DNA of 64,000 nucleotides. Source: Lepisosteus oculatus (Eukaryota; Chordata; Actinopteri; Semionotiformes; Lepisosteidae). Shown in pieces: positions 22,974 through 32,522 of this stretch; the stretch's first letter is position 1, and every line of letters starts with the position of its first letter. The stretch lies in the NCBI RefSeq assembly GCF_040954835.1, contig NC_090709.1:43036490-43100489 (forward strand), given 5' to 3'. Under the pieces are notes generated by a model that saw only the letters and a program-made list of their open reading frames with translations, did no database searches and had not been told where the DNA came from. The position numbers and the translations under genes were made by a program.

Positions 22974-23117
22974 CTGGGAGACAGAGGACAGAGACAGAGA
23001 GAGACTTCAGCTCCCTTAAAACACACAACAGTGAGACACAGCTCTCTGGATGTGACTGTAACTGCTTGTGGACAGCATTTCTTCACAGGCGAGGGAACAA
23101 CAACTCTGATCTCTTAC

Positions 23118-23160
23118 CTTGTGAGCAAAACACCGTCAGGACAACAACCAGGACCATCAT
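23118..23160 (-). CDS. Ig receptor: signal peptide exon
   Basis: ATG at 23,160 (a second ATG follows at once) encodes MMVLVVVLTVFCSQ, a hydrophobic secretion signal, then one base before the donor GTAAGA (23,112-23,117). Phase 1 matches the next exon. Signal, V domain and further domains each in their own phase-1 exon is the standard Ig-superfamily gene layout. The promoter should lie between 23,161 and about 24,100. Confidence 0.78.
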
Positions 23161-23409
23161 GATGAGGGACCTGCAATAAGATTGCAATATGAGTGAAGGA
23201 ATTAAAGCTAAAAAAAACAGTGTCCAGTGTGGTTTAAATAATCAGTTAAGAAAAATACAAGAGAAGAGAAAGCTCTTTGTAAAAAATGATGAAAAGACAC
23301 CAGGATCCAGCTACAAGGAGCAGAATTGAACATATAAAATGTACAATGTTGTAATAATTTTCAATATGTTCTTTCACACTAGAACAGCAAGATAAACGTG
23401 CACACATTT

Positions 23410-23745
23410 CTCCCCATATCCCATTTTCATTTTAAGTGCCTTGCCCAAGTATCCAAACCCTTTAAAAGTTTACAAATGTTGCTGGATTACAAAAGACATC
23501 TTTTTCCAGTCAGTATTTGGACTGCAAACAGTATGCATTTAAGGATAAAACCAGTTATCTGCTGACAAATATTGTAAAGTCAAAACCCGAAATACAGTGC
23601 TTGCAGAAGTATTCAGACCCCACACATTAATATTTGGTAGACATTTTAATACAATAACAGCTTTAAGTCTTTTAGGGTACAGTAGGTGTCTACCAGTTTA
23701 GCACACTGGTTAGGAGTGATTTCCGCGCAGTATACCGTAATGCCC
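23410..23745. mobile_element. Tc1/mariner-like relic
   Basis: Two diverged end-like phrases, taagtgccttgcccaagtat (23,434) and acagtgcttgcagaagtatt (23,594), resemble the terminal repeat of fish Tc1-type elements. The text between and after (cagctttaagtcttttaggg) also resembles Tc1 DNA. No open transposase remains. Confidence 0.45.
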
Positions 23746-25126
23746 ATAATACGAGCTTTCACAATCTGTTAATGCCAGTGAGACAGACTGAAGTCCCAGA
23801 TAGACTTCACGCAGTGATCTCACCCAGAACACTGCACTGATACGACAGTTTCACGGAATAAACTTCTCACCTGAAGAGCTTTCAGATGAAAGCTACTCCT
23901 TGATAAAATGCTTTCTTGACCCCGGGCTCTGCCTAAACTCGCTCTGCTTTGATGGAAGACGAATTTCGGCTAAGTGTGAACTGACCGGCGACAGAGGAAC
24001 AACAGCTCTCGGATCTCTTCCCCGCTCGTAACACCGTAAAATAAGTTTAATGCTGGTGCAGCTGAGCCTGCTTACCGCAGAACAACAGAGGGCTTCTTAT
24101 CTTTTTGCGATTGCATGTGTAACCTTGTCTTAAGGGGAGCCGGGTTTTAGAACTGGGTATAGCTGTTCACAGCTGCCTTTACGAACTACAACTCCCATAA
24201 AAGCACTGGGCAACTTCCGGCACTCACAGCCGAGTGGGGGGGGGGTGGTTAGTCACTTACAGCCCAGGGGAGGAGCTCCTTTCTAAAGTTTATTTTCTAA
24301 CCTCACGTTTAAACAACAGAATGATCTCTAATATTACTACAACACACTTTTCACCCAGCGACTCGACACAATTCGCAAACGAGGGTCTGTCTTCGTCTGT
24401 GACAACCCGCAGCCCCTGAATACACACTTCACAACAAAACTACACGCTGAATCCTTAAACTGAAACGGTGACAGCGGTAAACGAAACTTCAGACCTTTTA
24501 AAAAAGCACCTCATTACTTTGGGTTTACGGCTCTTACCTACGAAATCAGAAGAACACCTCGGGAGGATTTGCAGAGATATCTTCTGGTCCGGGGTACAGC
24601 AGGCTGGCAGCCGGTTGCTATGTCCTCACCCCTGGTTGGTTATTCGTGTAAAGCGATGGGAATCTCCTTCGCTGAAGTTTCTCACCCGGGACAGACCTCG
24701 ACTCACCTTCCTGAGCCCAGAGACCGGCCGGGTACTGGAGTAAAGCACTGTGACTCTGTCATCGCACCACCCCAAGAGCCGCAGGGAAACATTAAATACC
24801 CCCCAGGCTAACCACTCAATGTGGTACAGGACGCACCAATCAGCTTTGAGGTTTAAGGAAGGGGAGGGAAAGAACAAGCTTAAAAGGGTGTTTTGCAGTT
24901 AAGTGCCCTAAGGGGTGGGTACAATAGGAGTGGTTTGTATATCTCTGTCCTGAGAGCACTGCTCTACCGACGGATTTCACTTCCATTTCAAGCCCGTGTG
25001 CTTTTTTTATTTGATTTTGATTCTTTAATTTAACGTCTCCTACATAGTTTGCCGTTGGGTTTTTTTTTTAATGTATGGACTTAATGGCGATGTTCGTCTC
25101 TCTTTCTCATATTGACTTAATGACGA
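23746..25126. other. Intergenic; possible promoter DNA of the Ig receptor
   Basis: 23,880-24,120 repeats the phrase caacagctctcggatctctt, which resembles the 5' exon flank at 23,098-23,115, so a partial duplication of receptor 5' DNA is possible. 24,420-24,830 is GC-richer. 24,900-25,126 is unremarkable. No coding exon is recognised. Confidence 0.4.
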
Positions 25127-25942
25127 TACCGGAGTAAAGTTAGCTTGAAGTTCGAAAACGATTTTGGCACGCCTGTAGCGTTTACACGAAACCTCTTAGA
25201 ATCGCGAGAATACTTGCTTTGTGTATAAAATACATTGTGAGTGCTTTCTCAGCCTTTACTTTTTCGTTTATATGACATTTTTTTGACAAATCACGAATAT
25301 TCTTTTGTCCATATCTTCGCAACGGAAGCACAGAACGCCTTCAAACCAAATACATTTTAAAGACCACGACATGTGGATATTTCCACAGCCTCTACATCAA
25401 AGTATCAGTGAGCTAATTATCTTTTTTTAAACCTCCGGTTTTTCATCGATGCGTAATTACGCACTAACTGGAACCCGGGGGACCGCTGTATACACAAGAT
25501 CACAACGCGAGAAATACTGTTCAATACGGCTTCATGCGAAAAACCCGTATATGACTATAGGCAACAGAATAGTGCAGTCTCCAATTACTCAGACTGTAAG
25601 CACGCGAATAAAGCTTTGTCTGAATTCTGAAACCCTTTCTTTACGTCCTGTTTTCATTCAGGTAAGAGTCAACTATATGCACAATACTACTGACAGCAGG
25701 AAGATTAAAATATTCTTTACTCAGCAGCTTATTAAAAACAGCTCCCATGATGTTCAAACCGATTTTTTACACAGAACACTGACACAGCTTTGCGTTCTGA
25801 ATCTCTTTTTCTCGTGCGTTTATTTAATGTGGCACAATGCACTGGGATAGGGGTATTCTGTTCACAAACCAATAGCATTTAAACCACAGCACCCACAATG
25901 CTGCAAGTAAGTGTTTTGCACACTAAGCAGAGAGCGATGTCT

Positions 25943-25996
25943 TCCTCGTTAGTATAGTGGCGAGTATCCCCACCTGTCACGCGGGAGACCGGGGTA
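25943..25996 (+). pseudogene. tRNA-Asp(GTC) relic, 3' part lost
   Basis: tcctcgttagtatagtgg and the anticodon arm cacctgtcacgcggga match tRNA-Asp well, but the T arm breaks off after ccgggg and no acceptor 3' strand follows. Confidence 0.7.
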
Positions 25997-26837
25997 CATC
26001 AGGACGTGCATTGAAGTGAAAGCAGGATGCGCTGCGACATCCACTGTGCAGATCCCGCCACACTAAGAGGTGAGTGGGTCTTTTCGATCACAGCGCTAGG
26101 CGAATCCCCAAACAGTGTGCGTGGCAACAAACGAAACAGGCCTGTTTCAGCCCGGTTTAGATCCGGGGAAATCGGGCCCAGTAGTGGCGGGATCTGTACA
26201 GTGCATGTCGCAGCGCTTCAATGTGCTTCCTGATGTCCTACCCCGAGAACAGAAAAGACAGCGTCCGCAGCAACAACAGCTCAGGTCTCTGCACAGGAGC
26301 TAAGCTGCCCCCATCTCCTCTGCTCTGCTCTGCGGCTCCTGCGGAGTGGAGTCCTGCCTGAAGCCGTGTTTGCAGGCGGCAGCTCCCCCCGCCCTTTCTG
26401 TGCGTCGTGTCCAAGGGCTCCTGGGAGGAAGAGAGAGCCCTCCCACTCGGGGGCTTTTCCACGGTCTGTGTGAGGAGGGGCGGGTGTGTCTAGTAGCTTA
26501 TCGAGCGGAAGCCTGGGTTGGCGGAGAGCTGTGATCGTGCAGACCTTGAGGTGTCACCTCTTTGTCTGCTTTCCCGCCCCCCCTCCGCCCAAGCTCTGCT
26601 CCAAAGTAGCCCGGCAACCCCTCACACCTGCACCTTTCACAACTTAAGTTGTGGTCATGAGACACCCATGGGGCGTTGTTCTTGCTAATTGTTTCCTGCC
26701 CGTCGCAGGCAGGAGTCCATGCGAGGAAGATGCGCTGGACAGAGCTCAGAGGGCGCACCTGGGTGGCTTTCCTTCTGAGTGACGTTCCTGCAACACTCTC
26801 CCACTACTCTTGGATCGCTCATGCCGCAACACAGGAA

Positions 26838-26911
26838 GGCTGGAGCAGGTGGGTGTGGAGAGTGTTAGACTGAAGATTTAAAGGTCCCTGGTTCGATCCC
26901 GGGTTTCAGCG
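26838..26911 (+). pseudogene. tRNA-Phe(GAA) relic
   Basis: The 3' half from the anticodon arm on (gttagactgaagatttaaag, then ggttcgatcccgggtttcagc) is tRNA-Phe. The acceptor 5' strand and D arm are scrambled. The partner copy at 51,068-51,140 is intact. Confidence 0.75.
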
Positions 26912-27057
26912 TTTTGTTTCATGGAGCCCTCTGTTTCTCTCTGCAGCACCCCCTTCCTAAAGTGACGCTTCCCTTTCTCGTTTCAGCGTTTTGTTTCATG
27001 GAGGCCTCTGTTCCTCTCTGCAGCACCCCCTTCCTAAAGTGACGCTTCCCTTTCTCA
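26904..27057 (+). repeat. 77-bp tandem duplication, two units
   Basis: Two near-identical units start tttcagcgttttgtttcatg at 26,904 and 26,981. The unit begins inside the 3' end of the tRNA-Phe relic. The right inverted copy has only one unit, so the duplication happened after the segmental duplication. Confidence 0.85.
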
Positions 27058-27097
27058 GCCTGAAATGCAAGCGAGACACCAGCAGCAGTCCCTGCTG

Positions 27098-27170
27098 GTT
27101 TCCGTAGTGTAGAGGCTGTCACGTCAGCCTAACACCTGAAAAGTCCCCGGTTCGAGACTGGGCGGAAACA
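27098..27170 (+). tRNA. tRNA-Val(AAC), altered anticodon stem
   Basis: The 73-nt cloverleaf has good acceptor (gtttccg/cggaaac), T arm (ggttcgagact) and a TTTT terminator shortly after. The anticodon arm has changed to tcag/ctga around an 8-base loop cctaacac instead of the normal 5-bp stem and 7-base loop, so it may not function. The partner at 50,886-50,958 is normal. Confidence 0.65.
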
Positions 27171-27738
27171 GCATCGTTTTGCACGCTCCTGTACTTCACA
27201 GAGGTCTTGAGCGACCGGTCATTTGTTGCCAATGTATTTCCGGTGCCTTCATGCACTCTTGTACCAAACGCACGTTCCTTCTGTACACGGAGCAGATCAT
27301 TCGCAATTGGGCTGTGCCGACAGACCAGGACGAGCTCTGTTGGCTCAAATGCAGTGCAGGACCTGCAAGAACAACAGAAAGATTAGCATCCAGCGGGGGC
27401 TTCTTAGTGAGCCCAAGATCTCATCAAGAATCGGCTCCAGCAACAGGGCTGGGCGCATTGTTCCATTCTCCGCCCACTCTCGGTGTAAACAAGTCTCTCC
27501 TGGTCTCTGCTTGAATTGCACTTTCCTGTGTTTGCTTTGGTGTAACTGGCTTCCCCTGCATGGGCGAATGTGAAGAAGATCCTTAGTAAGTCATTGAAGA
27601 AAACCGAGAAGAGGTCGGAGTGACCTCTGTCGTTCATCAACGATCCAGTCAGGCAGTACTCCTCTGTAAAGCGCCGTTCGTTCACATGGATTGGCTTTTT
27701 TTTTTCTTCATGCAAGTAGTAAAAGCAGACGCCCCTTT

Positions 27739-28984
27739 AGGGAGCCTGTCAGCACCCGGAGTTTTCCCCTTCTGTAAGCTCTCCATAGCCTCTCAGCTCT
27801 TCTACTGTCAAATTCCCCTCAAGTACTTCCCTATCTTCTTCACTCAAAACGTTTTCTAGGTTTGAGGTAAAAAAATGAATTTCTTCATCCTTTACCTCTG
27901 TAGAGCTGTACAGTCTTGAGTAGAAGTGTCACGCCCTCTGCAGCCAGAGGGCGGTCCTTCTCTGTCCTGTCCCTAGTTCCTGGTCTGCTGTCCTTCCTGT
28001 CCCTCTCTTTCCCTTGGGCTATATATTTCCGGGTCTTGCACTCTGTCCTCGCTCAGCACTGACGTTCGGATGTCCTGAGACCCGCCTAGCACCAGGGCGC
28101 CCCACGTCCGCTCCCTGAGGGCACAGGTTTCTATACGGCATTCCTGAACTCCTTGCACTAATGAGCCCGGGCCTTTTTCCCGTCTCGCCGCTATGCATAT
28201 GGGTCTTTTTCCGCACTCCTGCTCCCCACAGTTAGTCCCTTTGGACGTCCGTGACAAGAAGGCCTCGATGCAGGAGAGGATAGCACTCAGCTCTGTACTC
28301 TCTCTTCCCTCCTCATCAACTACACTTTCCATGACAGACTTGGAGCCTACCACTTTCCTGAAAAAGAAGCGAGTACACTTCTCATTTTCTTCCAAGAACT
28401 GCACTCTGCTTCTTAACAGCACTCCTCGACTGCTTTCTTCGACTATGCTCCGGATGTCCTTTTTTAAAAGGGTGATATCCTCAAGCACATCGAAGCCACT
28501 GTGCAGCATCGTGTAGAGACGCTGCAGCTGCCTCTGTTTCCTGGCTAGCACTCCTCTCCGTCTGGCAGCAGCCTTCCTTCCCTCAGCCATGAAAAAGGCC
28601 TTTGTCCTCACCTTCACCTCCTCCCACCACTCTCTTACTGACCCGTACAGACACTGCAAGGACAGCCACTGTGATAGTTTCTCCTTGTAGCGGGATACTA
28701 CCCCCTCGTTCTCTAGCAGCTTTGTGTTGAGTTTCCAGAGGCCTGGGCCCTCCCTGGAGTTCCACTCTACACCCTAAAGCCTGATGATCTGAGAAGAAGA
28801 CAGGCTGAAGAGTGACCCCAACAACTTTCACTCTCTCTGAGACAAAGCAATAGTCAATTCTGGAGCTGCTATTCCTCCCTGACCATGTATATCCTGCTGT
28901 TGTGGGATATATACATCTATATGTGTCTGAGAGTTTAAAGTCTTGAACTAAGTTTTGCAGGGCCAGTGAGCTGGAATCCAATTT
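27739..28984 (-). mobile_element. Tx1/L1-like LINE fragment, minus strand
   Basis: Minus-strand frames give the C-terminal endonuclease (YTWSGRNSSSRIDYCFVSER, then FFSDHQALGCRVEL) near 28,800-28,900, the linker (RFFFRKVVGSKSVMESVVDE) near 28,350, and the start of RT (FTSNLENVLSEEDREVLEGN) near 27,850. It is cut on the left at 27,739 by the end of the inverted duplication and on the right at 28,984 by the next LINE. A 330-bp LTR interrupts it. Several frameshifts are present. Confidence 0.8.
27927..28256 (+). mobile_element. 330-bp solo LTR fossil, copy 1
   Basis: The ends are TGTCACG...CGTGACA, flanked by a perfect 5-bp target duplication AGAAG (27,922-27,926 and 28,257-28,261). A TATA-like box (ctatatatttccgg) lies inside. 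It matches 55,768-56,097 almost base for base, so insertion is fairly recent. Probably Ty3/gypsy-type; no internal genes. Confidence 0.88.
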
Positions 28985-29010
28985 TATCGGCCTTTTGGCT
29001 AAGATCAAGT
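28985..29010 (+). other. U2 snRNA-like sequence at the LINE 5' end
   Basis: cggccttttggctaagatca followed by agt matches the 5' region of vertebrate U2 snRNA (after its first ~9 bases). The bases that follow are not U2. A diverged relative (ggcctcttggctgggagtag) starts the second monomer at about 29,205. Confidence 0.75.
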
Positions 29011-29453
29011 TCAAGTGGCATGCCCGCAGTTCTTGTCTTTCCAAAGTTCTAGAAGGCGATCGAAGATCCTGAAGAGTGCTTGAGCTGGTATCGCCCTAGG
29101 TTGAGCCTAGGGGGTTAAGGCCAAGCAGCAGCTGAGCTGGTTGGGATCCGGCAGCAACGTTCTCTCTCTCTGCTCTCTCCTCTCCCCTCCCCCTTTCTCT
29201 TGCTCCACCTCCTTGGCCTCTTGGCTGGGAGTAGGTACTCGTGGCCTGCCCGCGGTGCTTGCTTTCTTCCTCGAGACTCAGAAGCGCTATCCACTCCCTC
29301 TCTCTCTCTCCTCCTGCGCCTGCACCTAGCTGGGCTTTGCCCACAAGGACAAAGTCCAGGGCTCACTCGCTGCTCCTTTAGCAGCTAAACCGTCCTCTCC
29401 ACAGGACCTTGCTCTCTCTCTTTCTCTCCTTTTTTCTTTTTTCTCCTTTCCAG

Positions 29454-30404
29454 ATGGCAGACAAGAAGACACTGATCCGGTTCCACTGGACCAAGAAAAC
29501 AGAGACGATGCCAACTGCGAAATCCTTTTTCATTACCTTCCTGAGAGGGATCCTGCAGTTGGTGGCCGGAGATCTCTACTGCCTGCAAGACAACAAGGCA
29601 GAGAGATACATGGAGGCCTACATAGCCACGGACGCCTCATATGAAAAGGCAACGAAAATGATCAGAGAGAAAGGTAAGCACCCCCGTTTCTCTGATTTCA
29701 GGCCGGAGCCTATGAGGAAGACAAACCAGAGGACCATCACAATCCTCACGTACAACCCCTACGTACCAATGGCACTGGTAACAGCGTACCTAGGGAGGTA
29801 TGTAACTGTGGTGGGCAAACCGACGGAGATCAGGGACAGTTGCGGCGTCTGGTACGGCAAACGCCAGTACCGAGTCCTCCTGAAAGAGGACCTAGAGGGT
29901 GTCGACGGTTTCCAGCACCCCCCGGCCCGCTTCAACATCTGAGCCGACAGGGGGTACCTTTACTACCCCAGGATGCCGGATTTCTGCAAGAAGTGCAGAC
30001 AGTCCGGCCACAAGGAGAAAATGTGTGACATCGTCAGATGTCACAACTGTAACAAAGAGGGGCACCTGGCAAAAACCTGCCGGGCAGCCAAAAATTGCGA
30101 TGGATGCGGCGCCGAGGGACACCTCCTTCACTAATGCAAGGTAAGCAAACCTTCGTTTGCGCAGGTGGTGGAAGCCGACCAGCAGAAACCGGTCTCAAGA
30201 CAAAGGGAGAGAGGTGAGAACAAAGAACCTGCACCTAAACCCCGCAGAGAACCGAAACTGCCAAGGCCACACCCCAGCCGCACCAGTGCCTCAAGATGGC
30301 CGCCAGGACGACGGACAAAATGGCTGACCGGAGGAAGGGCCCTGGATAACTCCCAGCAAGAAGGGAAAGAGGATCCACCTTCGGAAGGACAAAAGAAAAG
30401 AGTG
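29454..30404 (+). pseudogene. LINE ORF1, N-terminal and zinc-knuckle part
   Basis: ATG at 29,454 gives MADKKTLIRFHWTKKTETMP and a single-strand nucleic-acid binding type region (FITFLRGILQLVAGDLYCLQ, RKTNQRTITILTYNPYVPMA). An in-frame TGA lies at ~29,941 after HPPARFNI. The frame then continues with three CX2CX4HX4C knuckles: [28 protein letters not shown], and [12 protein letters not shown]-stop-C, where TAA replaces one residue at ~30,133. A basic/proline-rich stretch follows to the LTR insertion. The gene is dead. Confidence 0.8.
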
Positions 30405-30405
30405 G

Positions 30406-31878
30406 TGTAGCGGCGAGGCTTAATAATAAGGCAGAATTAAGTGTTTCTGAGCTTCCCAAATGAGGCCCCATTTCTCTGTTCATCTCTGTGGTGCAGCCAC
30501 AGAGAAACTATTCATGCAGGCTGATTTAAGATGTTTTCTTTTGATAAGGACAGCTCCCAAAGGGGGATGCACTTAGCTAAGCCTGGCTATCATGATCAAT
30601 GGTCACCCATTGGCGCCTATCTGTCTAGGGAGTGCCAGTTGGACATCTGGACTGCATTCCTAAGTGTCAGGAGTAAGTGACTCATATCTCACCTTGATCA
30701 ACCAATCAGGGACTGGTAGGGCCGAGTAACCCACATGGGACTCTGTTGCCCATGGAACTTTCAGCCAATCAATGAGCTGAAGTTCCTCCAGGTAAAAACA
30801 GGCAACACGAGATTCAGTAAGATTCAGTAAGATTCTGGAGAGGATTCTGTGGACTGTTCTAAAGGGAATTCAAAGGAGAATTCCAGGGCAGGACGGCCCG
30901 GGAGCAGAAGGCTCCCAAGGGCAGGACATTCTCGCAGAGCGCCTCCTGACCATCCTGAGACTCAGCCCGGACAACCACGGAACGGCCAGTGTGTCCGAGT
31001 GCCAGAACCTTCCTTTGTTCTAAGAGTCTAGAGTGGAGGTTGCCAGAGAGTAACCAGCAGCAGGCCTCGTGAACAGGTCGGAACTGTGGACAGCTGAATC
31101 ACTATTCAGAACTAGCTCTTCATCAGGAACGAACCGGTCCTCTTCCTGACTTGCTGGGACCCACAGTCATCTTTTCTCCTGTGCACAAACTTTGCTAGTT
31201 AAAGCCAACACTTACTAGCCGGCCAGCGGGCATCAGCAGCGCTCCGTCGCAAGCCGCACAGCACAGCCTGGCACCGAGCCAGAGAGCGCAGATTGGACAG
31301 CAACAGCCTGCAACTGTTTCTTTGTGCCCGCAGGAGATCTGAATCCCCAGAGATTGGATGAGTATTCAACTTCACTGCATTACTGCTCGAGAATTCAATT
31401 GTAATCCCAACCAGTTGATATCAATTTAATTCCTAAGAGTTATGTTCTTGTTTTGAGTATCTAATGTAGAAGTTGTAACCAAGTTCACTTTACGAAACGG
31501 TCTTAATGAATGATATACTGAATGTATGTCCTCTTGATATGTGTAACACTTCGTAACTGACTGAATATATATCTTTTGTATTCTGATAACCCTCTCGATA
31601 AGATCTGTTAGGTTTACATGCATATTTTATGTATTAATAAATGTATCCTCGTGTATTAGTACCTGTGTGTGTGCGTTGTTTGAGTTATGTCGCATGGTTG
31701 GATTCTAAAGCCATCAAAAGAATCAACTTTGTGATTTACTGCTACAATTAATAATTGTCTCAGTAAATGCCCAAACCCTACAGAACTGGTGCCTTCAGAG
31801 AGCCACTATGATTACATATTTGGCGTCCCTGAGCCGGTTTTCTTACATATTTGGCGTCCCTGAGCCGGTTTTCCTACA
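30406..31878 (+). mobile_element. LTR fossil inserted in the LINE
   Basis: The block starts TGTAG and ends CTACA with GTGG on both sides (30,402-30,405 and 31,879-31,882), so a 4-bp target duplication is likely. The part 30,406-31,782 is one LTR (AATAAA-type signal at ~31,635). The last 96 bp contain a direct repeat of about 30 bp (tatttggcgtccctgagcc twice) that looks like leader/primer-site DNA beyond the LTR. No gag, pol or env remains. It is related to the LTR at 1-685, and must be younger than the LINE. Confidence 0.8.
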
Positions 31879-31927
31879 GTGGTAAGGGAGAACCGTTTCC
31901 TCGTCCTAGAGGAAACGGAACTTTCTT

Positions 31928-32225
31928 CCCCCGAGGCCCAGGAACAACCGGAGGAGGCAGCCCAGGAAATGGAAACCCCCCCCCCGAGGCCCAAAGATGA
32001 CAGGAAGTGACAGCCCAGGAAACGGAACCCCCCTCCTCCGAGTCCCACGGACAACAGGAGGAGGCAGCCCAGGAAGAGGTTACCCCCTCCCCCGAGGCCC
32101 AGGGACAACAGGAAGAGGCAGCCCAGGAAGTCGGAACCCCCTCCCCTGAGGCCCAGGAACAACAGGAAGAGGCAGCCCAGGAAATGGAGCCCCCCTCCCC
32201 CAAGGCCCAGGAGCAACTGGAGGTC
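31928..32225 (+). repeat. 54-bp tandem repeat in the LINE ORF1 tail
   Basis: About five and a half 54-bp units encode an 18-residue acidic repeat of the form SPEAQ-x-QQEEAAQE-xxxP. The best units are at 32,040-32,200. It lies between the LTR and ORF2 in the expected ORF1 C-terminal position; one early unit carries a stop. Confidence 0.8.
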
Positions 32226-32522
32226 CCCGAAACTCCTGGAGAAAGGGAAGAAAAAAGCCTTCCCGAAGCGGTGGCGGAGAGTATCTTCGAGGAAGACAAG
32301 ATTACTTTGAAGCCGCCCTGGAGCTGGGACTGATGGTAGGGCTGGACCTGTCCAGCATGTTTACCTTTCAGTCCCCAGCGAGACCTGGAGGGAGCCCAGC
32401 ATATTCCCCCCAGGACCCGAACGAGAGGAGTTACATCTAGGCTAAACAGTGCCCAGATGTAGACTCCCAGGTTTTCCACTGTAAGCACAAAGAGAGGAGG
32501 TTCAACTTTCACTTGTTTAATC

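Larger units (their letters stand above)
25127..27740 (+). repeat. Inverted segmental duplication, left copy
   Basis: This 2.6-kb segment matches the reverse complement of 50,314-52,882 nearly throughout. Shared landmarks are gtaaagttagcttgaag at the outer end, the tRNA-Asp, tRNA-Phe and tRNA-Val positions, and gtagtaaaagcagacgcccc at the inner end. It stops exactly where the right copy runs into tRNA-His. Long frames in it (25,449-25,850 plus, 27,404-27,715 minus) recur in the other copy but resemble no protein. Confidence 0.88.

Noticed and set aside
25449-25850. 133-codon frame repeated at 52,160-52,561
   Set aside because: Same reason: a shared duplicate with no family resemblance.
26638-26653. 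Perfect palindrome cacaacttaagttgtg
   Set aside because: Short, not kept in the other copy of the duplication, and within what AT-balanced DNA yields by chance.
27404-27715. Frame NERRFTEEYCLTGSLMNDRG..., conserved in both copies of the inverted duplication (also 50,344-50,652)
   Set aside because: Conservation is explained by the duplication itself; no protein family, and other frames in the same DNA are equally open.
28019-28216. Open frames inside the 330-bp LTRs (also 55,814-56,176)
   Set aside because: They lie wholly within solo LTRs, recur only because the LTRs are copies, and have no protein resemblance.
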